A stretch of DNA of 8,043 nt. Origin: Candidatus Woesearchaeota archaeon. GTDB taxonomy: Archaea; Nanobdellota; Nanobdellia; Woesearchaeales; CG1-02-33-12. Position numbers and translations under genes: made by a program. The DNA lies in contig JAFCEA010000049.1 in NCBI GenBank assembly GCA_017609385.1, positions 1 to 8,043 on the forward strand, written 5' to 3'. Positions 1 through 5,344 of the stretch are shown here, in pieces. The notes beneath the pieces were generated by a model that saw only the letters and a list, made by a program, of their open reading frames with translations, made no database searches and had not been told where the DNA came from. Position 1 is the first letter of the stretch. Every line of letters starts with the position of its first letter.

Positions 1-746
1 CAGGAATGAGAAGTGTTGAGGTTGTTGGAAAAGTTACAAGGGTCTTTGAGCTTAGGGAATTTAACAGCAAAGGCCGTTCTGGAAAGGTTGCTTCCTTTAT
101 AATAGGTGATGAAACAGGCACTATAAGAATTGTAATGTGGGGTGACCAGGCAGAAAACATAGCAAAACTTAAGGAAAACATGATAGTTAAGGTAGTTAGC
201 GGTTATGTAAGGGAAAACCAGAACGGGAAAGAGATACATCTCAATAATATGGGCAAGCTTATAATCAACCCAGAGGGTGAGACCATTGGTGAAGTAAAGG
301 AAACAAGCTCTGGCAAAAGAAAAAAGATTAATGAACTAAATGAGAATGACAGTAATATTGAGATTCTTGGAACAATAGTCCAGGTTTTTGATCCAAGGTT
401 CTTTGAGATATGCCCTGAATGCGGCAGAAGGGCAAAACTTCAGGAAGATGGATTTGTCTGTGAAACACATGGCAATATAACACCAAACTACTCATTTGTA
501 CTTAACATTTTCTTGGATGATGGAACAGACAACATAAGGGTTGTATGCTTCAGGAACCAGGCATTAAAATTATTAAATAAAACACAGGAGCAGATGCTTG
601 AGTACAGGGATAATCCTGAGAAATTTGAAGAAATAAAAACAGAATTATTGGGCAATATTGTAAAATTTGTTGGCAGAACAACAAAGAATGAGATGTTTGA
701 CCGCTTGGAATTTATAAGCCAGCTTGTTTTTTTAATGAGGAAATAA
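1..746 (+). CDS. RPA-like single-stranded DNA-binding protein, 5' end cut off
   Basis: Archaeal replication protein A-like protein, expected to bind single-stranded DNA in replication, repair and recombination. Numbering from the ATG at 6, an OB fold spans about residues 3-90, with the archaeal RPA signature GDETGTIRIVMW at 34-45. A linker leads to a second OB-like domain (about 117-240) containing a zinc site: C136-x2-C139, C152-x2-H155. The ATG at 6 is probably internal. The frame is open to the window edge and reads G before this Met, and partial codon 'ca' before that fits the family's P-G-M context; no SD site is visible. So the N-terminus, perhaps with another OB fold, lies to the left. 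The frame stops at 744-746 just after a T7 run, while a coding-like continuation exists in the -1 frame (734-853). The family call is firm; the true C-terminus is uncertain. Confidence 0.88.
   Translation, partial: GMRSVEVVGKVTRVFELREFNSKGRSGKVASFIIGDETGTIRIVMWGDQAENIAKLKENMIVKVVSGYVRENQNGKEIHLNNMGKLIINPEGETIGEVKETSSGKRKKINELNENDSNIEILGTIVQVFDPRFFEICPECGRRAKLQEDGFVCETHGNITPNYSFVLNIFLDDGTDNIRVVCFRNQALKLLNKTQEQMLEYRDNPEKFEEIKTELLGNIVKFVGRTTKNEMFDRLEFISQLVFLMRK
728..734 (+). promoter_or_regulatory. U_UUU_UUA slippery heptamer in the RPA reading frame
   Basis: The codons here are GTT TTT TTA, so the last T of GTT plus the next two codons form T_TTT_TTA. This has the X_XXY_YYZ form and is the same heptamer used for -1 frameshifting in HIV-1 gag-pol. 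Slipping back one base avoids the stop at 744 and opens a 39-codon extension. A weak 6-bp hairpin (748-753 with 760-765, one G-U pair, 6-base loop) lies 13 bases downstream. Whether ribosomes shift here is inference; a missing T in the assembly would look the same. Confidence 0.45.
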
Positions 747-853
747 AAGCTTTAAACAAAGAGCTTGAAGGGGCAAAAGCTGAAAAAGAAAGCATGACAG
801 AGCAGGTTTCAGATACAAAGGAAAATGATGTTCAGGACACACCTAATATTTAG
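734..853 (+). other. Out-of-frame C-terminal continuation of the RPA gene
   Basis: In the -1 frame relative to the RPA stop, 39 codons are open and end at TAG 851-853. The peptide begins NEEIKALNKELEG and continues rich in K, E, D and Q, ending QDTPNI. This is a charged, soluble tail, quite unlike random translation of AT-rich DNA. It follows directly on ISQLVFF when one T is added to the T7 run or when a -1 shift occurs at 728-734. Its last 29 bases overlap the start of the next gene, as in a translationally coupled pair. It has no start site of its own, so it is best read as the true end of the RPA protein. Confidence 0.6.
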
Positions 854-1277
854 TTTTTTGATTGGTCTTCTTATTATCAATTCTTTTAATATTCAAAATA
901 AAATTATATTTATTATAATCCTATTGATAGCATCTGCACTGCCAGACATTGATTCCTATAAATCCAAGATTGGAAAGAAGATTAAGCCAATTTCTTTTTT
1001 AATAAACTTATTTTTTAGGCATAGAGGCATATTTCACTCACCTTTCATTCTAATATTAATATCTCTTGTTATTGCCCTTATAAACCCTGAAATAGCTGCT
1101 GCATTCTTTATTGGCTACTTGTCCCATCTTGTTCTTGACTCATTAACGCCTGAGGGAATTATGTTCTTTTATCCCTTTTCTAAGAAGAGAACTAAAGGCC
1201 GTATAAGAACAGGTTCATTGTTTGAAAACATATTATTTATTCTTTTATTAGCACTCTGCTTTTATATGCTTCTTTAG
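825..1277 (+). CDS. Membrane-bound metal-dependent hydrolase, YdjM/DUF457-like
   Basis: A 150-residue integral membrane protein resembling the YdjM/DUF457 family of predicted membrane metal-dependent hydrolases; the substrate is unknown. Family metal-ligand motifs occur in order: T-H6 near the N-terminus, L39-P-D41-I-D43, R65-H66-R67-G-x2-H71-S, G97-Y-L-S-H101-L-V-L-D105 and T108-P-E-G. Hydrophobic segments fall at about 7-23, 26-43, 73-86, 90-107 and 132-149. Two ATGs are adjacent (825 and 828); an AAGG at 818-821 lies a suitable distance upstream, so either may be used, giving 150 or 149 residues. The start overlaps the -1 frame RPA extension, suggesting translation coupled to the upstream gene. 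No separate promoter is visible. The family is well supported; the catalytic role is only predicted for the family. Confidence 0.82.
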   Translation: MMFRTHLIFSFLIGLLIINSFNIQNKIIFIIILLIASALPDIDSYKSKIGKKIKPISFLINLFFRHRGIFHSPFILILISLVIALINPEIAAAFFIGYLSHLVLDSLTPEGIMFFYPFSKKRTKGRIRTGSLFENILFILLLALCFYMLL

Positions 1278-1307
1278 CCACTGGACACTGGACATCTTTG
1301 GATAAGC

Positions 1308-1317
1308 TATTTAAATA
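1308..1317 (+). promoter_or_regulatory. TATA box for the 1415 gene
   Basis: TATTTAAATA, identical to boxes at 1742, 3480 and 6727. At 25-27 bases from its centre, transcription would start near 1338, giving a leader of about 75 bases. The stretch before it (1278-1307) holds only a short tandem CACTGGA repeat (2 copies) and no gene. Confidence 0.65.
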
Positions 1318-1347
1318 AATTCAATCATCTAATAGCTATTGCTTCGG

Positions 1348-1375
1348 TTCCCTGATTAGTCAAAGACTAGGGGAA
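1348..1375 (+). other. Leader hairpin before the 1415 gene
   Basis: TTCCC (1348-1352) pairs with GGGAA (1371-1375), and TAGTC (1357-1361) pairs with GACTA (1365-1369) around an AAA loop, with a TGAT bulge opposite G1370. It sits within the predicted 5' leader. It covers the AGGGG that precedes a two-codon ORF (ATG AAA TAA, 1378-1386). Pairing is exact, but a regulatory role is inference. Confidence 0.35.
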
Positions 1376-1401
1376 TTATGAAATAAGATGCGAAAAGCAA
1401 T

Positions 1402-1406
1402 GGAGG
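1402..1406 (+). promoter_or_regulatory. Shine-Dalgarno site deciding the start at 1415
   Basis: GGAGG, 8 bases before ATG 1415. The upstream in-frame ATGs at 1388 and 1400 lack an SD site at the proper distance and would place this site inside the coding region. Confidence 0.75.
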
Positions 1407-1414
1407 CGATACAA

Positions 1415-1705
1415 ATGAGTCAGGAAAATATACCTGAAAAAAAGTTTAGTACGGGCGTAATAAGCGCCACAATCTGGAAGAATAAGGGAATAAACAAGGC
1501 TGGCATGCCTGTGGAATTCAGAACAGTATCTTTGCAGAGAAGATACACAGACAAGAGCGGTGAGTGGAAATCAACTAATTCTTTAAGGATAAATGACCTT
1601 CCAAAGGCAATTCTTGTTTTGAACAAGGCATATGAATACATTGTTCTAAAAGAGCAAACTGACCGAGATACTGAAGAAGAAGTAGAAGTTGAGGATGTTG
1701 AATAG
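1415..1705 (+). CDS. Small acidic-tailed protein of unknown function next to radA
   Basis: I do not recognise a characterised family. The 96-residue protein has a charged N-terminus, then a core (about 11-78) that alternates like beta strands followed by a helix: ISATIWKNKG, EFRTVSLQRRYTD, GEWKSTNSLRINDLPKAI, then LNKAYEYIVL. The tail (80-96) is strongly acidic. The W-K-N, R-R-Y and E-W-K-S-T-N-S motifs recall small uncharacterised proteins seen in many bacteria and archaea. The strand-then-helix layout with basic, aromatic residues and an acidic tail would suit a small nucleic-acid-binding protein, and it lies between RPA and RadA, but this is inference only. The start at 1415 is chosen from the SD site at 1402. 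It has its own TATA box and a leader with a hairpin, and a further TATA box separates it from radA. Confidence 0.8.
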   Translation: MSQENIPEKKFSTGVISATIWKNKGINKAGMPVEFRTVSLQRRYTDKSGEWKSTNSLRINDLPKAILVLNKAYEYIVLKEQTDRDTEEEVEVEDVE

Positions 1706-1741
1706 TTTTCTCGGAATACTTCCAGAAAAAATTTGATAAAC

Positions 1742-1775
1742 TATTTAAATAAGCAGAACTACTTTAAACAAGGGG
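1742..1775 (+). promoter_or_regulatory. radA promoter and SD site
   Basis: TATTTAAATA at 1742-1751 puts the transcript start near 1770-1773. AGGGG at 1771-1775 lies 8 bases before ATG 1784. The TATA box falls inside the open frame beginning at ATG 1733, which argues against that upstream start. Confidence 0.7.
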
Positions 1776-1783
1776 TTGATATT

Positions 1784-2797
1784 ATGAAACTAGAAGAAGA
1801 AAAACAATCAAAAGAAAAAGAACCAAAATCTGATCTTAAAAAAATGAATAAAGAGGAGAAAAAGGAACTTACTGTTCAGGACCTTCCAGGTGTTGGAGCA
1901 GCAACAGCTGAAAAACTTGTTGATGCAGGCTATAGCAATATAATGGCAATTGCAGTTGCAAGCCCGGGCGAGTTAGTCGATGCAGCAGGTGTTTCTGAGG
2001 CAAGTGCAAGAAAGATGATAAACTTTGCTCGAAACAAGCTTGATATGGGTTTTGAGTCAGGAGAAGACTTGTTGAAAAAAAGAGCAAAGGTTGAGAAGAT
2101 AAAAACAGGCTCAAAATCATTTGATGAGCTGCTTGGGGGTGGTTTTGAGACAGCATCAATAGTTGAATGTTTTGGAGAATTTGGCTCTGGAAAAACCCAG
2201 CTCGCTCATATCCTAGCAGTTAACTCCCAGAAACAATACCCAGAAGCAGTAACAGTTTATATTGATACAGAAAATACATTCAGACCAGAAAGAATCCAGC
2301 AGCTTGCAAAAGGTGCAGGTCTTGATGCAACAAAAGTTCTAAAAAACATAAAAGTAGCAAGGGCTTATAATTCAGACCACCAGATGCTTCTTGCAGAGAA
2401 AATAGAGGATCTTATAACAAAACAAAAATTTAATGTCAAGGTAATTGTTATTGATTCATTAACAGCTCACTTCAGGGCAGAGTTTATTGGAAGGGGAACA
2501 TTGGCAGAGAGGCAGCAAAAACTCAATAAGCACATGCATGTTTTGTTAAGGCTGGCAGATATGCACAATATATGCGTTTATGTTACAAACCAGGTAATGG
2601 CAAAGCCGGACATGTTCTTTGGAGATCCTACACAGGCAATTGGCGGCCATATAGTTGCTCATGCAAGCACCTTCAGGATTTACTTGAGAAAGGGCAAGAA
2701 AGGAAGCAGAGTTGCAAAGCTTGTTGACTCACCAAACCTGCCAGAGGGCGAAGCAGGCTTTTACATCATAGAAGAGGGCATCAAGGACTTTTCTTAA
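1784..2797 (+). CDS. radA: RadA, archaeal RecA/Rad51-type recombinase
   Basis: DNA strand-exchange ATPase that forms filaments on single-stranded DNA in homologous recombination, working alongside RPA. Features of the 337-residue protein: a Lys/Glu-rich N-terminal extension (1-28); a helix-hairpin-helix DNA-binding domain (about 30-85, with LPGVGAATAEKL); a linker with SGEDLLKKR; then the ATPase core from about 103. Walker A is GEFGSGKT (131-138) and Walker B ends in VIVID (220-224). Loop L1 lies around FRAEFIGRGTLAERQQ (230-245), loop L2 around 271-290 after VTNQ, and the ATP-cap segment SPNLPEGEA at 316-324. Length and motif order match complete archaeal RadA and there is no intein. I start at 1784 because it has an SD site and a TATA box just upstream. 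The longer reading from 1733 would add 17 residues spanning that promoter. Confidence 0.97.
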   Translation: MKLEEEKQSKEKEPKSDLKKMNKEEKKELTVQDLPGVGAATAEKLVDAGYSNIMAIAVASPGELVDAAGVSEASARKMINFARNKLDMGFESGEDLLKKRAKVEKIKTGSKSFDELLGGGFETASIVECFGEFGSGKTQLAHILAVNSQKQYPEAVTVYIDTENTFRPERIQQLAKGAGLDATKVLKNIKVARAYNSDHQMLLAEKIEDLITKQKFNVKVIVIDSLTAHFRAEFIGRGTLAERQQKLNKHMHVLLRLADMHNICVYVTNQVMAKPDMFFGDPTQAIGGHIVAHASTFRIYLRKGKKGSRVAKLVDSPNLPEGEAGFYIIEEGIKDFS

Positions 2798-2815
2798 TTT
2801 TTTATTTTATTTTTA
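2798..2815 (+). terminator. T-rich terminator after radA
   Basis: Directly after the radA stop the + strand carries T6, T4 and T5 runs split by single A residues. Archaeal RNA polymerase terminates at such oligo-T tracts without needing a hairpin. A new promoter follows at once, fitting the end of one transcript unit. Confidence 0.6.
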
Positions 2816-2821
2816 AAAACA

Positions 2822-2831
2822 TTTATATAAA
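2822..2831 (+). promoter_or_regulatory. TATA box of a leaderless transcript
   Basis: TTTATATAAA has its centre 25-26 bases before ATG 2852, so the mRNA should begin at or next to the start codon. No SD site is present. Confidence 0.7.
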
Positions 2832-2851
2832 AAGCAATATAAAAACTCAAA

Positions 2852-3022
2852 ATGGACCAGAAAAAGAAAAATTTAACAACTCTTTTAGGGGTTATATTCA
2901 CTGTTATAGGTGTTATCTGGGCTGTTCCATCTTTTCTTACAGAAAAATACTTTTTTGGAGCAATTGCTTCTCTTTTGGTGATAGTTGGGCTTGTACTATT
3001 GGCTATTGCATTTAGTGAGTGA
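2852..3022 (+). CDS. 56-residue membrane protein, two TM segments
   Basis: No recognised family. After a basic start (MDQKKK) it has a hydrophobic helix at about 8-26 (TTLLGVIFTVIGVIWAV), a short polar loop with S-F-L-T-E-K, and a second helix at about 33-54, ending in S-E. This predicts a small hairpin in the membrane, with the basic N-terminus inside. The start follows from the TATA box placed for leaderless transcription. The next gene begins 2 bases after the stop (or overlaps it, if GTG 3019 is used), so the two are probably translated as a pair. The reading frame, promoter fit and amino-acid pattern support a real gene despite its size. Confidence 0.68.
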   Translation: MDQKKKNLTTLLGVIFTVIGVIWAVPSFLTEKYFFGAIASLLVIVGLVLLAIAFSE

Positions 3023-3024
3023 AG

Positions 3025-3255
3025 ATGGAAAAAAGATTACCTGATAAAGTAAGGAAGAACCTACTTGATTTAAATTACAATAAATATTTGCAATACTTTA
3101 CTACCTCAATAATACTTTTCTTCACTTATATCATAGCTGTTTTAGTTGGATTTATAACAAAGCAGATAAACTACACAAATCTTGGCCAGATGATTATGGT
3201 TGCTATTGTTTCTATAATAGTCATAACTGTTTTACTTCTTCTTATGCAAATATAA
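3025..3255 (+). CDS. 76-residue membrane protein, two TM segments
   Basis: No recognised family. A basic, polar N-terminus (MEKRLPDKVRKNLLDLNYNKY) leads into two hydrophobic segments at about 22-44 (through FFTYIIAVLVGF) and 52-75 (MIMVAIVSIIVITVLLLLM), joined by a short loop K-Q-I-N-Y-T-N. It lies right behind the 56-residue gene. ATG 3025 is 2 bases after that stop, while GTG 3019 would overlap it in a GTGA arrangement and add two residues. No clear SD site distinguishes them, so coupling to the upstream gene probably delivers the ribosome. Two adjacent hairpin-type membrane proteins may form a complex, but that is speculation. Confidence 0.72.
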   Translation: MEKRLPDKVRKNLLDLNYNKYLQYFTTSIILFFTYIIAVLVGFITKQINYTNLGQMIMVAIVSIIVITVLLLLMQI

Positions 3256-3302
3256 TACTCAAAGAAATAAGAAGACTTAATCTTTAATTGGAAAGTATTA
3301 AA

Positions 3303-3476
3303 ATGGATGAAGAGACAAGAGAGATAATACAAAGACTTGAAAAAAAGATTGATGACTTGGAAGGCCAAGTAGAAGAACTCCAGGGCGAACTAGAAGAGCT
3401 AAAACAAGACTTCTATGACGATGATGAAGAGAGTGAAAATAATAAAAATAATGAAGATCATAGCAATACAGTATAA
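3303..3476 (+). CDS. 57-residue acidic coiled-coil protein
   Basis: No recognised family. Residues about 4-36 form a heptad pattern (I-I-Q-R-L-E-K-K-I-D-D-L-E, then QVEELQGELEELKQ), a short coiled coil likely to dimerise. The tail from about 38 is acidic and Asn-rich (DDDEESENNKNN). It is cytoplasmic by composition, with no signal or TM segment. ATG 3303 is preferred over an in-frame TTG at 3288; a weak GGAAAG (3290-3295) lies 7 bases upstream. It follows the two small membrane proteins after 47 bases with no obvious TATA box, so it may share their transcript, perhaps as a soluble partner. Confidence 0.7.
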   Translation: MDEETREIIQRLEKKIDDLEGQVEELQGELEELKQDFYDDDEESENNKNNEDHSNTV

Positions 3477-3479
3477 TAA

Positions 3480-3489
3480 TATTTAAATA
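3480..3489 (+). promoter_or_regulatory. TATA box of the structured RNA
   Basis: TATTTAAATA. At the 25-28 base spacing shown by the leaderless genes in this window, transcription starts at about 3510-3512, exactly where the outer stem of the predicted RNA at 3511-3615 begins. Confidence 0.65.
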
Positions 3490-3510
3490 AGAAAGAAATA
3501 ACCCCTTAAT

Positions 3511-3615
3511 ATTGGAGAAAATTTATCTCGCTTAAAAATTTTTAATTAAACCACGCGTTTTTAAAAAGCTCAAATTCTTAACCTATTAACAAACTTTGTT
3601 GGTAGAATTCTCCAA
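3511..3615 (+). ncRNA. Predicted three-way-junction leader or non-coding RNA
   Basis: Three paired elements can be read directly. P1: TTGGAGAA (3512-3519) with TTCTCCAA (3608-3615), 8 perfect pairs. P2: AATTT (3520-3524) with AAATT (3572-3576), then GCTT (3530-3533) with AAGC (3566-3569), then A5 (3534-3538) with T5 (3558-3562). P3: 3583-3592 with 3596-3605, 10 pairs including two G-U, around an ACT loop. The RNA would start at the promoter-predicted +1. An SD site and a small ORF follow, so it is either a 5' leader (riboswitch-like) or a free small RNA. It does not match any class I know. P2 is AU-rich and the least certain. Confidence 0.45.
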
Positions 3616-3624
3616 AAAAATAAT

Positions 3625-3629
3625 GGAGG
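3625..3629 (+). promoter_or_regulatory. Shine-Dalgarno site for the small ORF at 3637
   Basis: GGAGG, 7 bases before ATG 3637 and 9 bases after the P1 stem. This is as strong as the site before 1415 and is the main evidence that the short ORF is translated. Confidence 0.65.
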
Positions 3630-3636
3630 AAACAAA

Positions 3637-3814
3637 ATGGTAATATGCTTGCCAATCTCAGATTTGAGTGCAATAATTTACATTGGTGTTTTTTTTTAAT
3701 ATAATCTCACCACAAAAAGCAAGAAAATTCATTAGAGTAAATAAAATTTTGATAGTTATCTTAATCATCTTGGTTTTAAGTGGCGCATTTCAAATAAAAC
3801 TAAACTGTCCTTAA
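3637..3814 (+). CDS. Small hydrophobic ORF interrupted at a T9 run
   Basis: From ATG 3637, behind a strong SD site, 20 codons (MVICLPISDL... to V-F-F) run to TAA 3697-3699 inside the end of a T9 run (3689-3697). Removing one T, or a +1 shift, continues without a stop through N-I-I-S-P-Q-K-A-R-K-F-I-R and a strong second hydrophobic segment (ILIVILIILVLSGAF) to TAA 3812-3814. The result is a 58-residue protein with two TM segments around a basic loop, which would put both ends outside. No family is recognised. Alternatives are a 20-residue leader peptide with the T9 run acting as an archaeal terminator, a decayed gene, or a homopolymer error. GTG 3686 could also start the second half alone, but has no SD site. 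Confidence 0.42.
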
Positions 3815-3815
3815 A

Positions 3816-3830
3816 TTTTTTATATTTTTT
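3816..3830 (+). terminator. T-rich terminator, plus strand
   Basis: Two T6 runs separated by ATA begin 2 bases after the stop at 3812-3814. This is a typical archaeal oligo-T terminator for the transcript from 3510. Confidence 0.5.
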
Positions 3831-3837
3831 AAGAGCT

Positions 3838-3900
3838 AAAAAGATCTAAATAGATTTAGGTCTATTCAATTTGTAAAATAAATAGAAAGAAAAGAAAAAA
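3838..3900 (-). terminator. Terminator of the DUF5667 gene
   Basis: On the minus strand the gene's stop is followed by pyrimidine-rich sequence with T6 and T4 runs (3872-3900). Further on is a 9-bp hairpin with one G-U pair (3855-3863 with 3842-3850, loop of 4), followed by T5 at 3842-3838. Both archaeal oligo-T and hairpin-plus-T signals are present between convergent units. Confidence 0.5.
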
Positions 3901-5196
3901 TTAAGGTTTTCCTGTTGTCTCAGGTTTTCCAGTTGTTTCTGGTTTTTCCTTAATTCCAATTCTTTGTTTTACTGTTTCTGGAATTTTATCGCTTACTGAT
4001 TCTGGAACTTCCTCTGAGATATCTCCCAAAGCACCATTCTTTTTCAAAGCCGCTACAGCAGTTTCCCTTCCTTCAGCTGATTTATTCATGGCCCTTTCAA
4101 TTGCTGCCTTTGCCTGCTCTGGAACTTTCTCGTAAACCTCTGCTAATACTTCTAGGTGATGGGTAGTTGCCTTTGCTACTAATTGATCAACTGTTGTTGT
4201 ATTTTTACCAAGACCCTGAGCAATCTCTGATATTTCATTTCCAAAGTTGGCTAATTTTCCAAATTCTTCTATCTCATCTTCTACTTCTTCTGTTTCATCT
4301 TCATCTGCTTTGGCGTTTGCTCTGTTAAGTCTTGCATCAGCAGCTTTTGAAAAAATCTCAGCAGCCTCTTCTGGCTTGTTTCTAGCTAAATTTCTTAACG
4401 TATATCTTTGTCTTTCTAAAGAAGATGATTTTTTCTCTTTAACTTTTTCTTTTACATCTGGCATTATATCTTCAATTTCATCTAAATCTTCTAGTTGCTC
4501 ATTAAAAGCTTCAGCAATATCTTCTGCTACATCAGCATCTTTTTCTGCTAATTCTTTAGAAAGTTCTGCCATATCTTCATATTCCTCTAAAGCTTCCTCA
4601 ACATCCTCGCTTTCGCCTGCTTCAGCTCTTTCTTTGGCTCTATTTAGCCTGCCTTTTGCAGAATTTAAATTTATCTCAGCAGCTTTTCCTGGTTTATCTT
4701 CTGAAAGAGCCCTTAAAGCATTTTCTTGTCCATTCATAGAAGCTTCTTTAGCTTTCATAATAGCTTCTTTTGCCTGCTCTGGAACCTTCTCTTTTACTCT
4801 ATCTAAAACAGAAAGATGCTTTGAGGTTGCCAATGCAATAAGCTCTGTAAGTTTTGATTTATCCTCTCTTAATAACTTAGCTGTTACTGCTATTTCATTA
4901 GCTTCTTCTATATTATTATCATACTCCTCAGCTAAATCATCAGAATATTCTGGTTTTCCTTTATCAGTCATTTCTTTTAATTCAGCTAATCTTTCAGAAG
5001 CCATTTGTAAACGTTTTTCTGCTTTTGCTGCTTTATTAAAAGTTAGAGCTAAACTTATTCTTTCGAATGCTCTATCTAAACCATACAAAATAGAATCTGG
5101 TGTGGTTCCGGCATCTGGAAGTTCCACTTCCTGAGCAACTGCCATGGTAGTAGTCAATAACAGAATAAAAACAAACATACTAAATATTCTTTTCAT
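3901..5196 (-). CDS. Exported DUF5667 protein with three tandem helical modules
   Basis: A 431-residue secreted or surface protein. Residues 1-21 are a signal peptide (MKR, hydrophobic IFSMFVFILLL, A-V-A-Q). The DUF5667 signature follows: P-D-A-G-T-T-P-D-S-I-L-Y-G-L-D-R-A-F-E-R at about 27-46. The rest is helical, highly charged and made of alternating parts. Part A (KAAKAEKRLQMASERL type) starts at about 55, 170 and 276. Part B (KHLSVLDRVKEKVPEQAK type) starts at about 116, 224 and 336. The second B copy is the most diverged. The tail repeats K-P-E-T-T-G twice (418-429). DUF5667 has no established biochemical function that I know; extracellular or envelope roles are assumed. The start is supported by an SD site and a TATA box. 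It is followed upstream by a secreted protease gene on the same strand, with a separate promoter. Confidence 0.88.
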   Translation of the reverse strand: MKRIFSMFVFILLLTTTMAVAQEVELPDAGTTPDSILYGLDRAFERISLALTFNKAAKAEKRLQMASERLAELKEMTDKGKPEYSDDLAEEYDNNIEEANEIAVTAKLLREDKSKLTELIALATSKHLSVLDRVKEKVPEQAKEAIMKAKEASMNGQENALRALSEDKPGKAAEINLNSAKGRLNRAKERAEAGESEDVEEALEEYEDMAELSKELAEKDADVAEDIAEAFNEQLEDLDEIEDIMPDVKEKVKEKKSSSLERQRYTLRNLARNKPEEAAEIFSKAADARLNRANAKADEDETEEVEDEIEEFGKLANFGNEISEIAQGLGKNTTTVDQLVAKATTHHLEVLAEVYEKVPEQAKAAIERAMNKSAEGRETAVAALKKNGALGDISEEVPESVSDKIPETVKQRIGIKEKPETTGKPETTGKP

Positions 5197-5202
5197 CTTT
5201 TA

Positions 5203-5250
5203 CACCTCATTTTTAGTATTATTAACTATAGGTTAGTTTGTTTTTAAATG
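5203..5250 (-). promoter_or_regulatory. Promoter and SD site of the DUF5667 gene
   Basis: On the minus strand, CATTTAAAAA (5250-5241), preceded by the BRE-like CGAAA (5255-5251), places +1 near 5219. GAGGTG (5208-5203) lies 6 bases before the ATG at 5196. The leader is about 23 bases. Of the 148 bases between the two minus-strand genes, the rest is AT-rich with no gene. Confidence 0.65.
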
Positions 5251-5315
5251 TTTCGAATTTTGCGACGTCCTAAAATCTGGTGAAAATAATTACTAAAAAG
5301 TTGAACAAATTTTAA

Positions 5316-5344
5316 GAAAAAGAAAATAAAAAATAAAAGAAAAA
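5316..5344 (-). terminator. T-rich terminator of the protease gene
   Basis: Immediately after the protease stop the minus strand is nearly all pyrimidine, with runs of T5, T4, T6, T4 and T5. This fits archaeal oligo-T termination and separates the protease from the DUF5667 gene. Confidence 0.55.

Noticed and set aside
1388..1414. Upstream ATGs (1388, 1400) for the 96-residue protein
   Set aside because: The GGAGG at 1402-1406 is spaced for ATG 1415 and would be inside the coding region of the longer version.
1733..1783. 17-residue N-terminal extension of RadA from ATG 1733
   Set aside because: The segment contains the TATA box, while the SD site and RadA-like start are at 1784.
1869..2159. 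Minus-strand 96-codon frame within radA
   Set aside because: Opposite strand of the conserved HhH and Walker A region; no ribosome site or family features.
4247..5134. Long 295-codon open frame on the + strand, rich in serine and alanine
   Set aside because: It lies wholly antisense to the DUF5667 gene. Its composition is what reversed Glu, Lys and Ala codons give, and the sense frame has a signal peptide, promoter and SD site.
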